Positions 8,216 to 18,150 of a DNA stretch of 64,000 bases are shown in pieces. A model generated the notes under the pieces. It was not told the DNA's origin, ran no database searches, and worked only from the letters and a program-made list of their open reading frames with translations. The translations under genes were made by a program, and so were the position numbers. Positions within the stretch are counted from its first letter, which is position 1. Each line of letters begins with the position of its first letter. The DNA is from Palsa-506 sp963786975 (GTDB lineage Bacteria > Actinomycetota > Actinomycetes > Streptosporangiales > Streptosporangiaceae), in NCBI GenBank assembly GCA_963786975.1, contig CAWBBE010000006.1:310001-374000 (forward strand), in the 5' to 3' direction.

Positions 8216-9309
8216 TGCGTGGTCCGCCGGCGGCGTGACCGCCCGTTCGCCGCGCCGCCGGCCGCGGCCTCGGTGACCAGGCTGGTGATCGCCTCATTGA
8301 CCTCGGCCGGCCGTTCCAGGATGACCATGTGGCCGGCGCCGGGCAGCCGGATGTGCCGGGCGCCGGGAATTTCCGCGCCCAGCCGGTCGGTCAAGGCGGC
8401 CGGGACCATCCGGTCTCGCTCGCCCGCCAGCACGACGACCGGAACCCGGCCGAGGATGCCCTGCACGGCTTCCTTGTCGTGATCGCGCAGGGCCAGGAAG
8501 AAATCGGCCACCACGGTGACCGGGGTGGCGCGGATCATGAGCTCAAGGAAGTTCACCAGCGCCGGGCTGGTCTTCCCGTCACCGAAGCCCATGTACTTGG
8601 CGCCGAGGAAGGCCAGGTCGCCTGCCGCCTGCCGGCTGCGCTCGATCAGCGCCGCGCGGCGGCCGCCGGCCACCGACCGCAGTACCGGCGCGGCCAGCGG
8701 CCGGGCCACCGGCTGCAGCGGGCCGGGCAGCCAGGCAGCAGGATCGACGCCGCTGGCCGCGGTGGAGATCAGCACCACCCCGATGATCTTCGTCCCGAAC
8801 AGGCCGGGGTACTGGTCGGCCAGCGCCATGATCGTCATGCCGCCCATGGAGTGGCCGACTAGCACGACCGGGGCGCTGCCCGGCGAGACCGCGCCGAGTA
8901 CCGCGTACAGGTCGGCGCCGAGCTGGTCGATGCTGACATGTTCCGGGCTTGACCGGCCGGATCTGCCGTGGCCACGCTGGTCCCAGAACACCAGCCGGCC
9001 CAGGCCGCCGAGATCCCTGCGCTGGTAATGCCAGCAGTCCTGGTTGAGCGTGTAGCCGTGGCAGAAGATGATCGTCAGTGCCGCGTCCGGCGGCCCGTTG
9101 ACCTCCGCGTGCAGCGGCACGCCGTCGTCGGCCAGCACGGTGACCGGGTCGCCGCGCAGCTCGCCAAGCGGCTCCGCCGCCTCCGGGTCCGGTGATAGCC
9201 GCTGGCGGCCGACCGCTATCTTCTCGGCCGCGATGACAGCCCCGGTCCCGGCCGCCACCGCGCCTATGACCAGGCCCGCCGCGCCGGTGATCCGCCACCA
9301 CCTGGCCAT
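8212..9309 (-). CDS. alpha/beta-fold hydrolase, N-terminally membrane anchored
   Basis: 365 residues. A hydrophobic segment at about 8-28 could be an anchor or an uncleaved signal. The hydrolase fold shows FCHGYTLN, the nucleophile elbow GHSMGG (Ser154), an acid in GERDRM and a late His in GAGHM, so the catalytic triad is complete. Substrate unknown; similar proteins are commonly found between alr and tsaE in actinobacteria. The C-terminus is Arg-rich. Confidence 0.88.
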   Translation of the reverse strand: MARWWRITGAAGLVIGAVAAGTGAVIAAEKIAVGRQRLSPDPEAAEPLGELRGDPVTVLADDGVPLHAEVNGPPDAALTIIFCHGYTLNQDCWHYQRRDLGGLGRLVFWDQRGHGRSGRSSPEHVSIDQLGADLYAVLGAVSPGSAPVVLVGHSMGGMTIMALADQYPGLFGTKIIGVVLISTAASGVDPAAWLPGPLQPVARPLAAPVLRSVAGGRRAALIERSRQAAGDLAFLGAKYMGFGDGKTSPALVNFLELMIRATPVTVVADFFLALRDHDKEAVQGILGRVPVVVLAGERDRMVPAALTDRLGAEIPGARHIRLPGAGHMVILERPAEVNEAITSLVTEAAAGGAANGRSRRRRTTH

Positions 9310-9320
9310 CCGACCTCCCG

Positions 9321-10477
9321 CTAAGCGATCGCACCCCGCGACGCTGCCAGCTCTTGCGGGTTAGCTGCCTCAGCGTAGCTTCTGGGCACCCGGCCGGCGA
9401 ACCTCGTCACGACCTCGTAGGAGATCGTGCCGAGCGCATCCGCCCACTGCTGCGCGGTCGGCTCGCCAGCATCCCCGGGCCCGAACAGCACCACCTCGTC
9501 GCCGGCCGAGACGGCCGCGTCGCCGAAGTCCAGCACGAACTGGTTCATGCAGACGGTGCCGGCGATCGCCCACCGCCGCCCGCGGACCTGCACCTGCACG
9601 ACCTCGGCGGCATTCCTCGGCACGCCCTCGGCATAGCCGAGCGGTACCAGGCCCAGCGTGCTCCGGCGATCGGTGACGTGGCGCAGCCCGTAGGAGACGC
9701 CGGTGCCCGGCGGCACCTGCTTGACCAGGACCAGCCGGGCCCGCAGCGTCATGGCCGGGCGCAGCCAGCCCGGCAGCTCACCGGGCAGGGTGGACAGGCC
9801 GAACACGGCACCGCCGGGCCGGACCAGGTCGAACCAGGTATCCGGCAGCGTCAGGGTGGCCGGGGTGTTGGCGAGATGACGCAGTTGCGGCCTGGCGCCG
9901 GCCCGCTCCGCGACCGCCACCGCCTCCCGGAACGCCGCCAGCTGGGCCGCGCTGGCGGGATGGCCGGGGATGTCCGCGCAAGCCAGGTGCGACCAGATCC
10001 CGGTGACCCGGACCTGCCCGGCTGCCTCCGCGGCCAGGGCGGCTGCCACCAGGGCCGGCCAGTCCGCGGCCGTCGCGCCGCCCCTGGACATGCCGGTATC
10101 GGCCTTCAGGTGCAGGCTGGCGGGCCGGCCCGCTGCGCCGCGGCCGCGATCTGGCCGACCAGCGGGACGGAGCCGGCGGACAGGTCAATGCCGCAGCGGA
10201 TCGCCTCTTCGTGCGCCGCGTCCGGCGCGCCGAGCAGGCAGAGCACCGGGACCGTGAGGCCAGCCTGCCGGAGCTCGAGCGCGTCGCCGATCTGCACCAC
10301 GCCGAGCCAGTCCGCGCCGCCCGCGACGGCGGCCCTGGCCGCCGGGACCATCCCGTGGCCGTACCCGTCGGCCTTGACCACCGCCATCAGCTGCGCCCCG
10401 CTGACGTGCCGGCGCAGCGCCGAGACATTCGACTTGATCGCGCCCAGGTCGATGAGCGCCTCCGGGTGACCGTCCAT
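9321..10477 (-). CDS. alr: alanine racemase, frame interrupted
   Basis: PLP enzyme that converts L-Ala to D-Ala for peptidoglycan. From the ATG at 10477 the frame encodes the N-terminal part, with the PLP-binding Lys35 in MAVVKADGYG, then runs out of frame at 10121-10130 and stops at 10106. The rest of the barrel and the C-terminal beta domain (LHLKADTG, LGLVPLGYAEG with the catalytic Tyr region) continue in another frame to 9321. Restoring one base in the G/C run gives about 385 residues, the normal length. It is divergent from the S9 peptidase across 69 bp. An alr defect would demand D-Ala, so a consensus error is likely. Confidence 0.88.
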
Positions 10478-10546
10478 GACGCTCCAGTGTGCCAGCAGCC
10501 AGGCGCCGGATCTGCGCGCGCGGCGCGGACATGATAGGCAACATGC

Positions 10547-12399
10547 ATGGCCGAACTCATTCCACGACAAGTACTTTTCGGTAATCCCGAGCGCATCAGC
10601 CCCCGGATCTCGCCCGACGGGACTCAGCTCGCGTGGATCGCGCCGAGCGACGGCGTGCTCAACGTCTGGGTTGCCCCGGCGGGCACCGGACAAGGCGAAG
10701 GCATCGACTGGTCCGCCGCCCGTGTCGTGACCGATGACACCGACCGCGGCATCCGCATGTTCGCCTGGGCCCACGACGGCAGGCACCTGGTGTACCTGCA
10801 GGACACCGGCGGCGACGAGAACTGGCGCCTGCACGACGTCGACCTGGCCACCATGCAGCGGCGGGATCTCACCCCCTTCGACAACGTCCAGACGCAGCTC
10901 ATCGCGGACGAGAAGAAGTTCCCCACCGAGCTGCTGATCGGGCTGAACCGGGATAACCCCCAGCTGCACGACGTCTACCGGCTCGATCTCACCACCGGCG
11001 AGCTGGCCAAGGAGGTCGAGAACCCCGGCTTCATCGGCTGGGTCGCCGACAGCCAGCTCACGGTGCGCGCCGGGGTCGCCCCGCAGCCGGACGGCAGCAT
11101 GGTCCTCATGGTCCGCGGCAGCGCCGGCGAGGACTGGCGGCCGCTGCTGACCGTTGCCGTCGAGGACGTGATGACCAGCGAGCCGATCGCGTTCAGCGAG
11201 GACGGCGCATCCATGCTCGCGGTAAGTTCGGTGGGGGCGGACACCGGCCGGCTGGTCCGCCTTGACCTGGCGACGGGCGAAGCTGCCGTGCTGGCCGAGG
11301 ATCCAGATTCCGATGTCACCGGCGTCCGGCTGCACCCGGACACCCGCGAGCCGCAGATCGTCACGTTTCTCAAGGACCGTTCCGAGTACCGGGTTCTCGA
11401 CCCGGATGTCGCGGCCGACCTCACCGCGATCCGGGCCCTGCATCCGGGCGACCCCTCGTTCGCCGGCGCCGACGATGCCGATGCGACCTTGCTGATCGGG
11501 TTCACCAACGACACCGGCGCGGTCCCGTATTACAGCTACAACCGGGAGACCAGGACCGGGCAGTTCCTGTTCGAGCACCAGCCCGAGCTGTCGCGCTACG
11601 AGCTGGCGCCGATGGAGCCGTACTCCTTCACCTCACGGGACGGCCTCACCATCCACGGGTATGCCACGTTCCCGCCCGGGGCCGGCCGGACCGGGCTGCC
11701 GATGGTGCTCAACGTGCACGGCGGGCCCTGGGCACGCGACGCCTGGGGCTTCAATCCCGAGGCTCAGTGGCTGGCTAACCGCGGCTACCTGTGCGTGCAG
11801 GTGAACTTCCGCGGCTCGACCGGGTACGGCAAGGCGTTCGTCAACGCCGGTGACCGGGAATGGGGCGGCCGCATGCACGACGACCTGGTGGACGCGGTGG
11901 CGCACGTCACCGGCCAGGGCTGGGCCGACCCGGCCCGGGTGGCGATCTACGGCGGCTCGTACGGCGGCTATGCCGCCCTGGTCGGGGCGGCGTTCACGCC
12001 TGAGCTGTTCCGCTGCGCGATCGACATCGTCGGCCCGTCCAACCTGAAGACCCTGATCGAGACCATCCCGCCGTACTGGGCGCCGATGATCTCCCAGTTC
12101 CATCGCTCGGTGGGGATCCGGCGAAGGACGCCGACTTCCTCTGGTCCCGGTCTCCGCTGTCCCGCGCGGACAACATCAGCATTCCGCTGCTCATCGCCCA
12201 GGGAGCGAACGATCCCAGGGTGAAGCAGGCCGAGTCGGAGCAGATCGTCGCGGCCCTCACCAGGGCCGGGATCGACCACGAGTACATGCTGTTCCCGGAC
12301 GAGGGACATGGCTTCGCCAAGCCGGAGAACCGGCTGAGGTTCTACGCCGCGGCGGAGCGGTTCCTGGCCAGGCACCTGGGCGGCCGGGCCGAGGAGTAG
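10547..12399 (+). CDS. S9 family prolyl oligopeptidase-type peptidase, frame interrupted
   Basis: Serine peptidase with an N-terminal beta-propeller (about 1-340) and a C-terminal alpha/beta-hydrolase domain. The nucleophile Ser471 lies in GGSYGGY. The frame breaks in the GGGG run at 12112-12115 and then stops at 12223. Adding one G restores VGDPAKDADFLWSRSP and the missing catalytic acid (GANDPRV) and His (DEGHGFAKPEN), ending at 12399 for about 617 residues. The restored stop abuts the convergent nnr stop with no gap. No signal peptide is visible, so probably cytosolic. Confidence 0.87.
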
Positions 12400-13968
12400 C
12401 TAGTCAGCCCCGGCTGCCGCGGTCATCCGGATGGCGGCGGGCAGCGCCTCGATCAGGTCGGCGGAGCCAATCGGGGCGCCCGGGGGCAGCGGCCGGCCGT
12501 CCCCCGCCATCCGGGCGTCCCCCGCCATCCGGGTGTCCCCCGCCGTCCGGCCGGCCGCCGCCAGCCTGGCGGCCAGGCCGTGCAGGTACGCGCCGGCCCC
12601 GGCCGCGTCCGGCGGGGCCAGGCCCTGCGCGAGCAGCGAGCCGATCAGCCCGGACAGCACGTCCCCGGAACCTGCGGTGGCAAGCCAGCTGGTGCCGGTG
12701 GCGTTCACCAGCGCCGGCGGGCTGCCGGACGGGCTCGCTATCACCGTGGTCGATCCCTTGAGCAGCACGGTCAGGCCCAGCTCGGCGGCAGCCCGGCTGG
12801 CGAAGGCCAGCCGGCTGGCCTCGATCGCCGCCCGGTCGCAGCGCAGCAGCCTGGCCAGCTCGCCGGCGTGCGGCGTGATCAGCGTCGGAGCGGACCGCGC
12901 CAGCAACTCCTGGTGGTCAGCGAGCATGGTGATCCCGTCCGCGTCAACCAGGACGGGCAGGCTGGTCGACAGCACCTCGGCTAGCTGAGTTACGGACGGA
13001 GGATCCGTTCCGAATCCAGGGCCTGCCACCCATGCCTGCACGCGCCCCGCCTCGGCAACGGCCCGCGCCGCGGGCACCTCCCCGCCGACCACGGTTATCA
13101 CTGCCTCCGGCCAGTGCTGCCGGACGACGTTCGCGGCCTGCTCCGCGGTCACCAGCCGGATCATCCCGGCGCCGCCGCGCACCGCGCCGCCGACGGACAG
13201 CAGCGCGGCGCCGGTGAACCGGCTGCTGCCGGCCATGATCCCGAGCACGCCGCGGCGGTACTTGTCGGACTCGGCGGTCGGCCGGGGCAGCAGCGCGGCC
13301 ACGTCGGCGGCCTGCAGGGCGCCGACGCTGGCCGGGCCGAGGAAGGGGCCGAGGCCGATGTCGATCAGCTCGGCCGGGCCGGCCTGTGTCGCGCCGGGAT
13401 CGATGAGCAGGCCCGGCTTCCAGGTGCCGAACGTCACCGTGGCATCGGCGCGGACCGCGGCGCCCGGCACCTCGCCGGTGTCGGCTTCGATCCCGCTGGG
13501 CAGGTCAACCGCGACGACCAGGCCGGCCGCGGCGGCCGCTTGGGCGGCCAGCGACGCGCCGGGCTCGCGCAGCCCGCCGCGGCCGCCGATGCCGAGCATG
13601 CCGTCGATGATCAGGTCGGCTTCGCCGATCAGGCCCGGCGCCTCGCTGCCCTGCTGCTGGCCGGCCAGCCTGCCGCCGGCCGCGCGCAGGGCCGCCGCGC
13701 CGCCGGCGTGCATCCGCGGCCCGGCGGCAACCGCAGTCACGATCGCGCCGCGGCTGGCCAGCAGCGCGCCCGCATAGAGCGCGTCACCGCCGTTGTCCCC
13801 GGTGCCGGCGAGCACGACGACCCTCGATCCGTAGACCTGGCCAAGCAACCGGGCGCACGCCGACGCCAGCCCGGCCGCGGCGCGCTGCATCAGCGCCCCG
13901 TCCGGCACCCGGGCCATCAGTGCGCGCTCGGCCTTCCTGACCTCGTCGACCTTGTGTGCCTGCCTCAC
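12400..13968 (-). CDS. nnr: bifunctional NAD(P)H-hydrate epimerase / ADP-dependent NAD(P)H-hydrate dehydratase
   Basis: Repairs hydrated NADH and NADPH. 522 residues in two domains. The epimerase (about 1-215) shows GTGDNGGDALYAG; the dehydratase (about 230-520) shows LITPHAGELARLL, LLKGSTTVI and TGSGDVLSGLIGSLLAQG. A short repeated RMAGDARMAGD stretch lies near the C-terminus (12500-12545). The start overlaps the acpS stop as ATGA, the usual actinobacterial acpS-nnr pairing. Confidence 0.95.
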   Translation of the reverse strand: MRQAHKVDEVRKAERALMARVPDGALMQRAAAGLASACARLLGQVYGSRVVVLAGTGDNGGDALYAGALLASRGAIVTAVAAGPRMHAGGAAALRAAGGRLAGQQQGSEAPGLIGEADLIIDGMLGIGGRGGLREPGASLAAQAAAAAGLVVAVDLPSGIEADTGEVPGAAVRADATVTFGTWKPGLLIDPGATQAGPAELIDIGLGPFLGPASVGALQAADVAALLPRPTAESDKYRRGVLGIMAGSSRFTGAALLSVGGAVRGGAGMIRLVTAEQAANVVRQHWPEAVITVVGGEVPAARAVAEAGRVQAWVAGPGFGTDPPSVTQLAEVLSTSLPVLVDADGITMLADHQELLARSAPTLITPHAGELARLLRCDRAAIEASRLAFASRAAAELGLTVLLKGSTTVIASPSGSPPALVNATGTSWLATAGSGDVLSGLIGSLLAQGLAPPDAAGAGAYLHGLAARLAAAGRTAGDTRMAGDARMAGDGRPLPPGAPIGSADLIEALPAAIRMTAAAGAD

Positions 13969-14324
13969 CGCGCTGCCCCTTCCGCTACCACCATGGCCAC
14001 GCAGAACCCGCCGTCGTGACTGAGCGATACGTGCCAGCCCCGGACGCCCAGCCTGGCGGCCGCCTCCGCCGCGGTCCCGCTGACGGTGAGCACCGGCCGG
14101 CCGGCCGGGTCATGGCCGACGACGACATCGGTCCAGCGGAGCCCCGGCGGTCCGCCGAGCGCCTTCGCCGCTGCCTCCTTCGCGGCAAAGCACGCGGCCA
14201 GCGAGGCGGCCGGGGCATCTCGTTCGCTCTCGGCGAACAACCGGGATGCCAGCGCAGGCGTCCGCCGCAGCGCCGCCCGCACCCGGCAGATCTCCGTGAT
14301 GTCCACGCCGATTCCCACGATCAT
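13965..14324 (-). CDS. acpS: holo-[acyl-carrier-protein] synthase AcpS
   Basis: Transfers 4'-phosphopantetheine from CoA to the conserved Ser of acyl carrier protein. 119 residues. Mg-binding Asp in GIGVDI (residue 6) and the FAAKEAAAKAL motif are present. I chose the ATG at 14324 because the product then begins MIVGIGVDI as in the family; the frame is open further upstream but would cross the intergenic motifs. Its stop overlaps the nnr start. Confidence 0.94.
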   Translation of the reverse strand: MIVGIGVDITEICRVRAALRRTPALASRLFAESERDAPAASLAACFAAKEAAAKALGGPPGLRWTDVVVGHDPAGRPVLTVSGTAAEAAARLGVRGWHVSLSHDGGFCVAMVVAEGAAR

Positions 14325-14433
14325 GCCCCAAGCCTGCCACGGCTGACCGTGCGCCCAGCCGGCGGACGCCGCCAGCAAGCGGCTCAGGCCGGCAGCTGAC
14401 ATGACCGGCCGCCGCCGACCCCATTTCGCCGGC

Positions 14434-14522
14434 TGTGGACAACCCTCCCCGCCGCCGTTCCTGTGCATAACGATCAGCAGTCACGCTCATGCACGCTCTG
14501 GCGTGGACAACGTAACTGCTGA
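14434..14522. promoter_or_regulatory. cluster of DnaA-box-like 9-mers with an inverted repeat upstream of acpS
   Basis: Read on the minus strand: TTGTCCACA (14442-14434, the high-GC actinobacterial DnaA-box consensus), TTATGCACA (14470-14462, one mismatch to the E. coli box) and TTGTCCACG (14510-14502). An 8-bp inverted repeat TCAGCAGT/ACTGCTGA (14474-14481 and 14515-14522) flanks the third. The region lies between glmS and acpS. A replication origin is not implied with so few boxes and no AT-rich segment. Confidence 0.45.
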
Positions 14523-14569
14523 CCAGCGCGGGGCGCGGGGGGGACGCCGGGGGGCGCGGGTGGGCGGGA

Positions 14570-16450
14570 TTACTCCACGGTGACGGATTTGGCTAGGTTG
14601 CGGGGCTGGTCCACGTCGTGGCCCTTGGCCGCGGCCAGCTCGCAGGCGAAGACCTGCAGCGGCACGGTCGCGACCAGGGGCTGCATGAGCGTCGGCACGG
14701 CCGGCAGCTCGATCAGGGTGTCCGCGTAGGGCGCCACCACGTCGTCGCCCTCGCCGGCGATGACGATCGTGCGGGCGCCGCGGGCCATGATCTCCTGGAT
14801 ATTCGACACGATCTTGTCGTGCAGCACCGAGCGCCCTTCCGGGGACGGCACGATGACCACGACCGGCAGGCCCTCCTCGATCAGCGCGATCGGCCCGTGC
14901 TTGAGCTCGCCGGCCGCGAAGCCCTCGGCATGCATGTAGGCGAGTTCCTTGAGCTTCAGCGCGCCTTCCAGGGCAACCGGGTAGCCGACGTGCCGGCCGA
15001 GGAAGAGCACGCAGCGCTCGCCGGCCAGTTCCCTGGCCACCGCCCGCACCGGCTCCATCGCGTGCAGGACCCGGTCCACCGCGGCCGGCATCTGATGCAG
15101 CTGGTCCAGCACGGCGGTCACCTCGTCGCCGAACATGGTGCCGCGCACCTGGGCCAGGTACAGCGCGACCAGGTAGCAGGCGATCAGCTGGGTCAGGAAT
15201 GCCTTGGTGGAGGCGACGGCGATCTCGGGGCCGGCCCGGGTGTAGACGACCGCGTCGCTTTCCCGCGGGATCGACGAGCCGTTCACGTTGCAGATCGCGA
15301 CCACGTCGCACCGCTGCTCGCGGGCGTGCCGGACCGCCATCAGGGTATCCATCGTCTCGCCGGACTGGGAGATCGCGATGATCAGCGTCGACCTGGTGAG
15401 GATCGGGTCGCGGTAGCGGAACTCGCTGGCCAGTTCCACCTCGCAGGGGACCTTGGCCCAGTGCTCGATGGCGTATTTGGCGATCATCCCGGCGTGGTAG
15501 GCGGTCCCGCAGGCGACGATGATGATCTTGTCGACGTTCCGCAGCTCATCGTCGGATAGCCGGATCTCGTCCAGGGCCAGCAGGCCGTCCGCGCCGACCC
15601 GGCCGAGCAGCGCGTCGGCGATCGCGTGCGGCTGCTCCGCGATCTCCTTCAGCATGAAGTACTCGAAGCCGGCCTTCTCGGCCGCGGACACATCCCAGTC
15701 GACGTGGTAATCGGTCACCTTGGCCGGCGCTGCGTCGAAGCCGGTCACCGTGATCCGGTCGGCGCGTATCTCGGCCACCTGATCCTGGCCGAGCTCAACC
15801 GCGTCCCGGGTAAAGGCGATGAACGCGGCGACGTCACTGGCCAGGAAATTCTCGCCGTCGCCCCGGCCGACGACGAGCGGCGAATTGCGGCGCGCCCCGA
15901 CCACCGCGTCCGGATCCCGCACATCGATCGCGACCAGGGTGAAAGCGCCGCGCAGCCGCTGGCAGACCTGGCGCATCGCGATGGCGAGCGAGCCGGGCGG
16001 CGGGGCACCAGTTCCGGGGACGTCGGCCAGCGCCGCCATCTGCTCCTCGATGAGGTGCGCGACAAGCTCAGTGTCGGTCTCGGACGTCAGCTGGTGCCCG
16101 TGGGCCTCGATTTCGGCGCGCAGCGCGGCGAAGTTCTCGATGATCCCGTTGTGCACCACGGCCAGGTGACCGCCGCAGTCGGTGTGCGGATGCGCGTTGG
16201 GGTCGGTCGGTGGCCCGTGGGTCGCCCACCGGGTATGGCCGACGCCGACCGTGCCCGCCAGCAGCGGGCGCTCGTCCAGCGCTGCCCTCAGGTTGCCGAG
16301 CTTGCCCGCCCGCTTGGCCCAGCTGAGCTTGCCGTCGGCCACCACGGCGATGCCGGCCGAGTCGTAGCCCCGGTACTCAAGGCGGCCAAGGCCGTCAAGT
16401 ACGACGCCAAGCGCCTGCCGGTGGCCTGCGTACCCCACGATTCCGCACAT
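14570..16450 (-). CDS. glmS: glutamine--fructose-6-phosphate aminotransferase (isomerizing)
   Basis: Makes glucosamine-6-phosphate from fructose-6-phosphate and glutamine, the first step of UDP-GlcNAc synthesis. 626 residues. The N-terminal amidotransferase has the nucleophile Cys2 (MCGIVGY) exposed after Met removal, and HTRWATHG and DNAHPH nearby. Two SIS sugar-binding domains follow (ACGTAYHAG, SQSGETMDT; LGRHVGYPVALEGALKLKE), and the C-terminus is LAKSVTVE. ATG 16450 was chosen so that Cys is residue 2. It follows glmM with a 118-bp gap. No glmS ribozyme was seen. Confidence 0.97.
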   Translation of the reverse strand: MCGIVGYAGHRQALGVVLDGLGRLEYRGYDSAGIAVVADGKLSWAKRAGKLGNLRAALDERPLLAGTVGVGHTRWATHGPPTDPNAHPHTDCGGHLAVVHNGIIENFAALRAEIEAHGHQLTSETDTELVAHLIEEQMAALADVPGTGAPPPGSLAIAMRQVCQRLRGAFTLVAIDVRDPDAVVGARRNSPLVVGRGDGENFLASDVAAFIAFTRDAVELGQDQVAEIRADRITVTGFDAAPAKVTDYHVDWDVSAAEKAGFEYFMLKEIAEQPHAIADALLGRVGADGLLALDEIRLSDDELRNVDKIIIVACGTAYHAGMIAKYAIEHWAKVPCEVELASEFRYRDPILTRSTLIIAISQSGETMDTLMAVRHAREQRCDVVAICNVNGSSIPRESDAVVYTRAGPEIAVASTKAFLTQLIACYLVALYLAQVRGTMFGDEVTAVLDQLHQMPAAVDRVLHAMEPVRAVARELAGERCVLFLGRHVGYPVALEGALKLKELAYMHAEGFAAGELKHGPIALIEEGLPVVVIVPSPEGRSVLHDKIVSNIQEIMARGARTIVIAGEGDDVVAPYADTLIELPAVPTLMQPLVATVPLQVFACELAAAKGHDVDQPRNLAKSVTVE

Positions 16451-16568
16451 GACCGCCAGGTTAATGCCTGATTCCCCACTCCACCCCATGCGCAATGAGT
16501 TATGAGATGATTTCGTACAGTAATTAACAGCAATTCCGGGGCAGCTGGTGGCAACGGCGGGAGCCGGC

Positions 16569-18071
16569 TCAGGCCAGCGTGCGGACGGCGCCGGCCAGCT
16601 GCTCGGCTACCTGCTGCGCCTGGCCCGCGTCCAGGGCCTCGACCATGACCCGGATGGCCTGCTCGGTCCCGCTCGCCCGGACCAGCACCCGGCCAGCCCC
16701 GCCGAGCTCGGCCTCGGCCGCCGCTACCGCAGCCGCGAGCTCGGCAGACGAGCCGACCAGGGCCTTGTCCACCCCGGGCACGTTGATCAGGACCTGCGGA
16801 TACCGGGTCATCACCCGGGCCACCTCGCTCAGCGGCCGCCCGCTCCTGGCCAGCTCGGCGAGCAGCTGCAGGCTGGTCAGCAGCCCGTCGCCGGTGGTCG
16901 CGTGGTCGAGCAGGATGACGTGGCCGGACTGCTCGCCGCCAAGCACGAATTTTCCCTCGCGCATGGCCTCAAGGACATACCGGTCCCCGACCGGGGTCTC
17001 TACCAGGTCGATGCCGGCCTCGCGCATCGCCTGCCGGAAGCCGAAATTGGCCATCACGGTCGTCACCACGGTGTCGCCCGCGAGCTGCCCGGCATCCCGC
17101 AGCGCGAGCGCCAGCACGGCCAGGATCTGGTCGCCGTCGACCACCTGGCCGTCCGCGTCGATCGCGAGGCACCGGTCCGCGTCGCCGTCATAGGCGATCC
17201 CCGCGTCGGCCCGGTGCTCGGTCACCGCCGCCATCAGCACGCCAAGGGAGGTGGAACCGCAGCCGTCATTGATGTTCAGCCCGTCGGGCTCCGCGCCGAT
17301 GGCGACCACCTCGGCACCTGCCCGGCGGAGCAGCACCGGCGCCAGCTCGGACGCGGATCCGTGCGCGCAGTCGACCACGATCCGCAGCCGGGCCAGCGGT
17401 GAGCCGCCATGGCCGCCGACCGTGCCGAGCAGGTGGTGCAGGTAGGCCTCCACCTCGTCAGCCGCGTCACGCACCCGGCCAAACCCGCAACCGGGCAGGA
17501 TGGCGGGCCCGGCCAGCCCGCTAGCAACCGTGACAGCACCCTGGGCGGCCGCCGCCGCGCCCGCGGCACTCGCCGCGGCCCCGGCGCTCGCCGCCGCGGC
17601 CCCGGCACCCGCCCCGGCCCCGGTACCTGGCCCGGTCCCGGCCGTGCCGCGCAGCCTGAGCTCGATCTCATCCTCGACGGCATCCGGCAGCTTCAGCCCG
17701 CCGAGCGCGAACAGCTTCATCCCGTTGTCCGGTGCCGGGTTGTGGCTGGCGGACAGCATCACGCCAAGCTCGGCGTCGAGGGCCGCGGTCAGGTACGCGA
17801 CGGCAGGCGTGGGCACCACGCCGAGCCTGAGCACGTCCACGCCGGAGCTGGCCAGGCCGGCCACCACGGCAGCCTCAAGGAACTCCCCCGATGCCCGGGG
17901 ATCACGCCCGACCACGGCGGCCGGCCAGCGGCCGGCCGCGCGGGCCTCGGCGAAGGCGCCCATGCCGTCCAGAACCGCTGCCGCGGCCGTGGCCACGTTC
18001 ATGGCTAGCCTGGCCGTAAGGTCACGGCCAGCGAGGCCGCGAACACCGTCCGTGCCGAAGAGTCGGCCCAC
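16569..18071 (-). CDS. glmM: phosphoglucosamine mutase
   Basis: Interconverts glucosamine-6-phosphate and glucosamine-1-phosphate for UDP-GlcNAc. The phosphoserine motif SASHNP (Ser109) and the metal loop YDGDADR are present. At 500 residues it is about 50 longer than usual: an Ala/Gly/Pro-rich insertion at about 142-190 (17501-17648) contains GAGAGAGAAAASAGAA-type repeats. The insertion falls between domain 1 and the conserved GFGRV segment and is probably a surface loop. The GTG start lies 79 bp downstream of rpsI. Confidence 0.96.
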   Translation of the reverse strand: MGRLFGTDGVRGLAGRDLTARLAMNVATAAAAVLDGMGAFAEARAAGRWPAAVVGRDPRASGEFLEAAVVAGLASSGVDVLRLGVVPTPAVAYLTAALDAELGVMLSASHNPAPDNGMKLFALGGLKLPDAVEDEIELRLRGTAGTGPGTGAGAGAGAAAASAGAAASAAGAAAAAQGAVTVASGLAGPAILPGCGFGRVRDAADEVEAYLHHLLGTVGGHGGSPLARLRIVVDCAHGSASELAPVLLRRAGAEVVAIGAEPDGLNINDGCGSTSLGVLMAAVTEHRADAGIAYDGDADRCLAIDADGQVVDGDQILAVLALALRDAGQLAGDTVVTTVMANFGFRQAMREAGIDLVETPVGDRYVLEAMREGKFVLGGEQSGHVILLDHATTGDGLLTSLQLLAELARSGRPLSEVARVMTRYPQVLINVPGVDKALVGSSAELAAAVAAAEAELGGAGRVLVRASGTEQAIRVMVEALDAGQAQQVAEQLAGAVRTLA

Positions 18072-18150
18072 GGGAATACCCCCCGGTCTTCCGGTGCGGC
18101 CGCGCTGACCGGGCGTCAGCGCGCGGAGTGCATCGGGCGCCTGCAGCGCG

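Noticed and set aside
14434..14522. Replication origin
   Set aside because: Only three DnaA-like boxes, no AT-rich unwinding region, and no dnaA/dnaN/gyr genes nearby.
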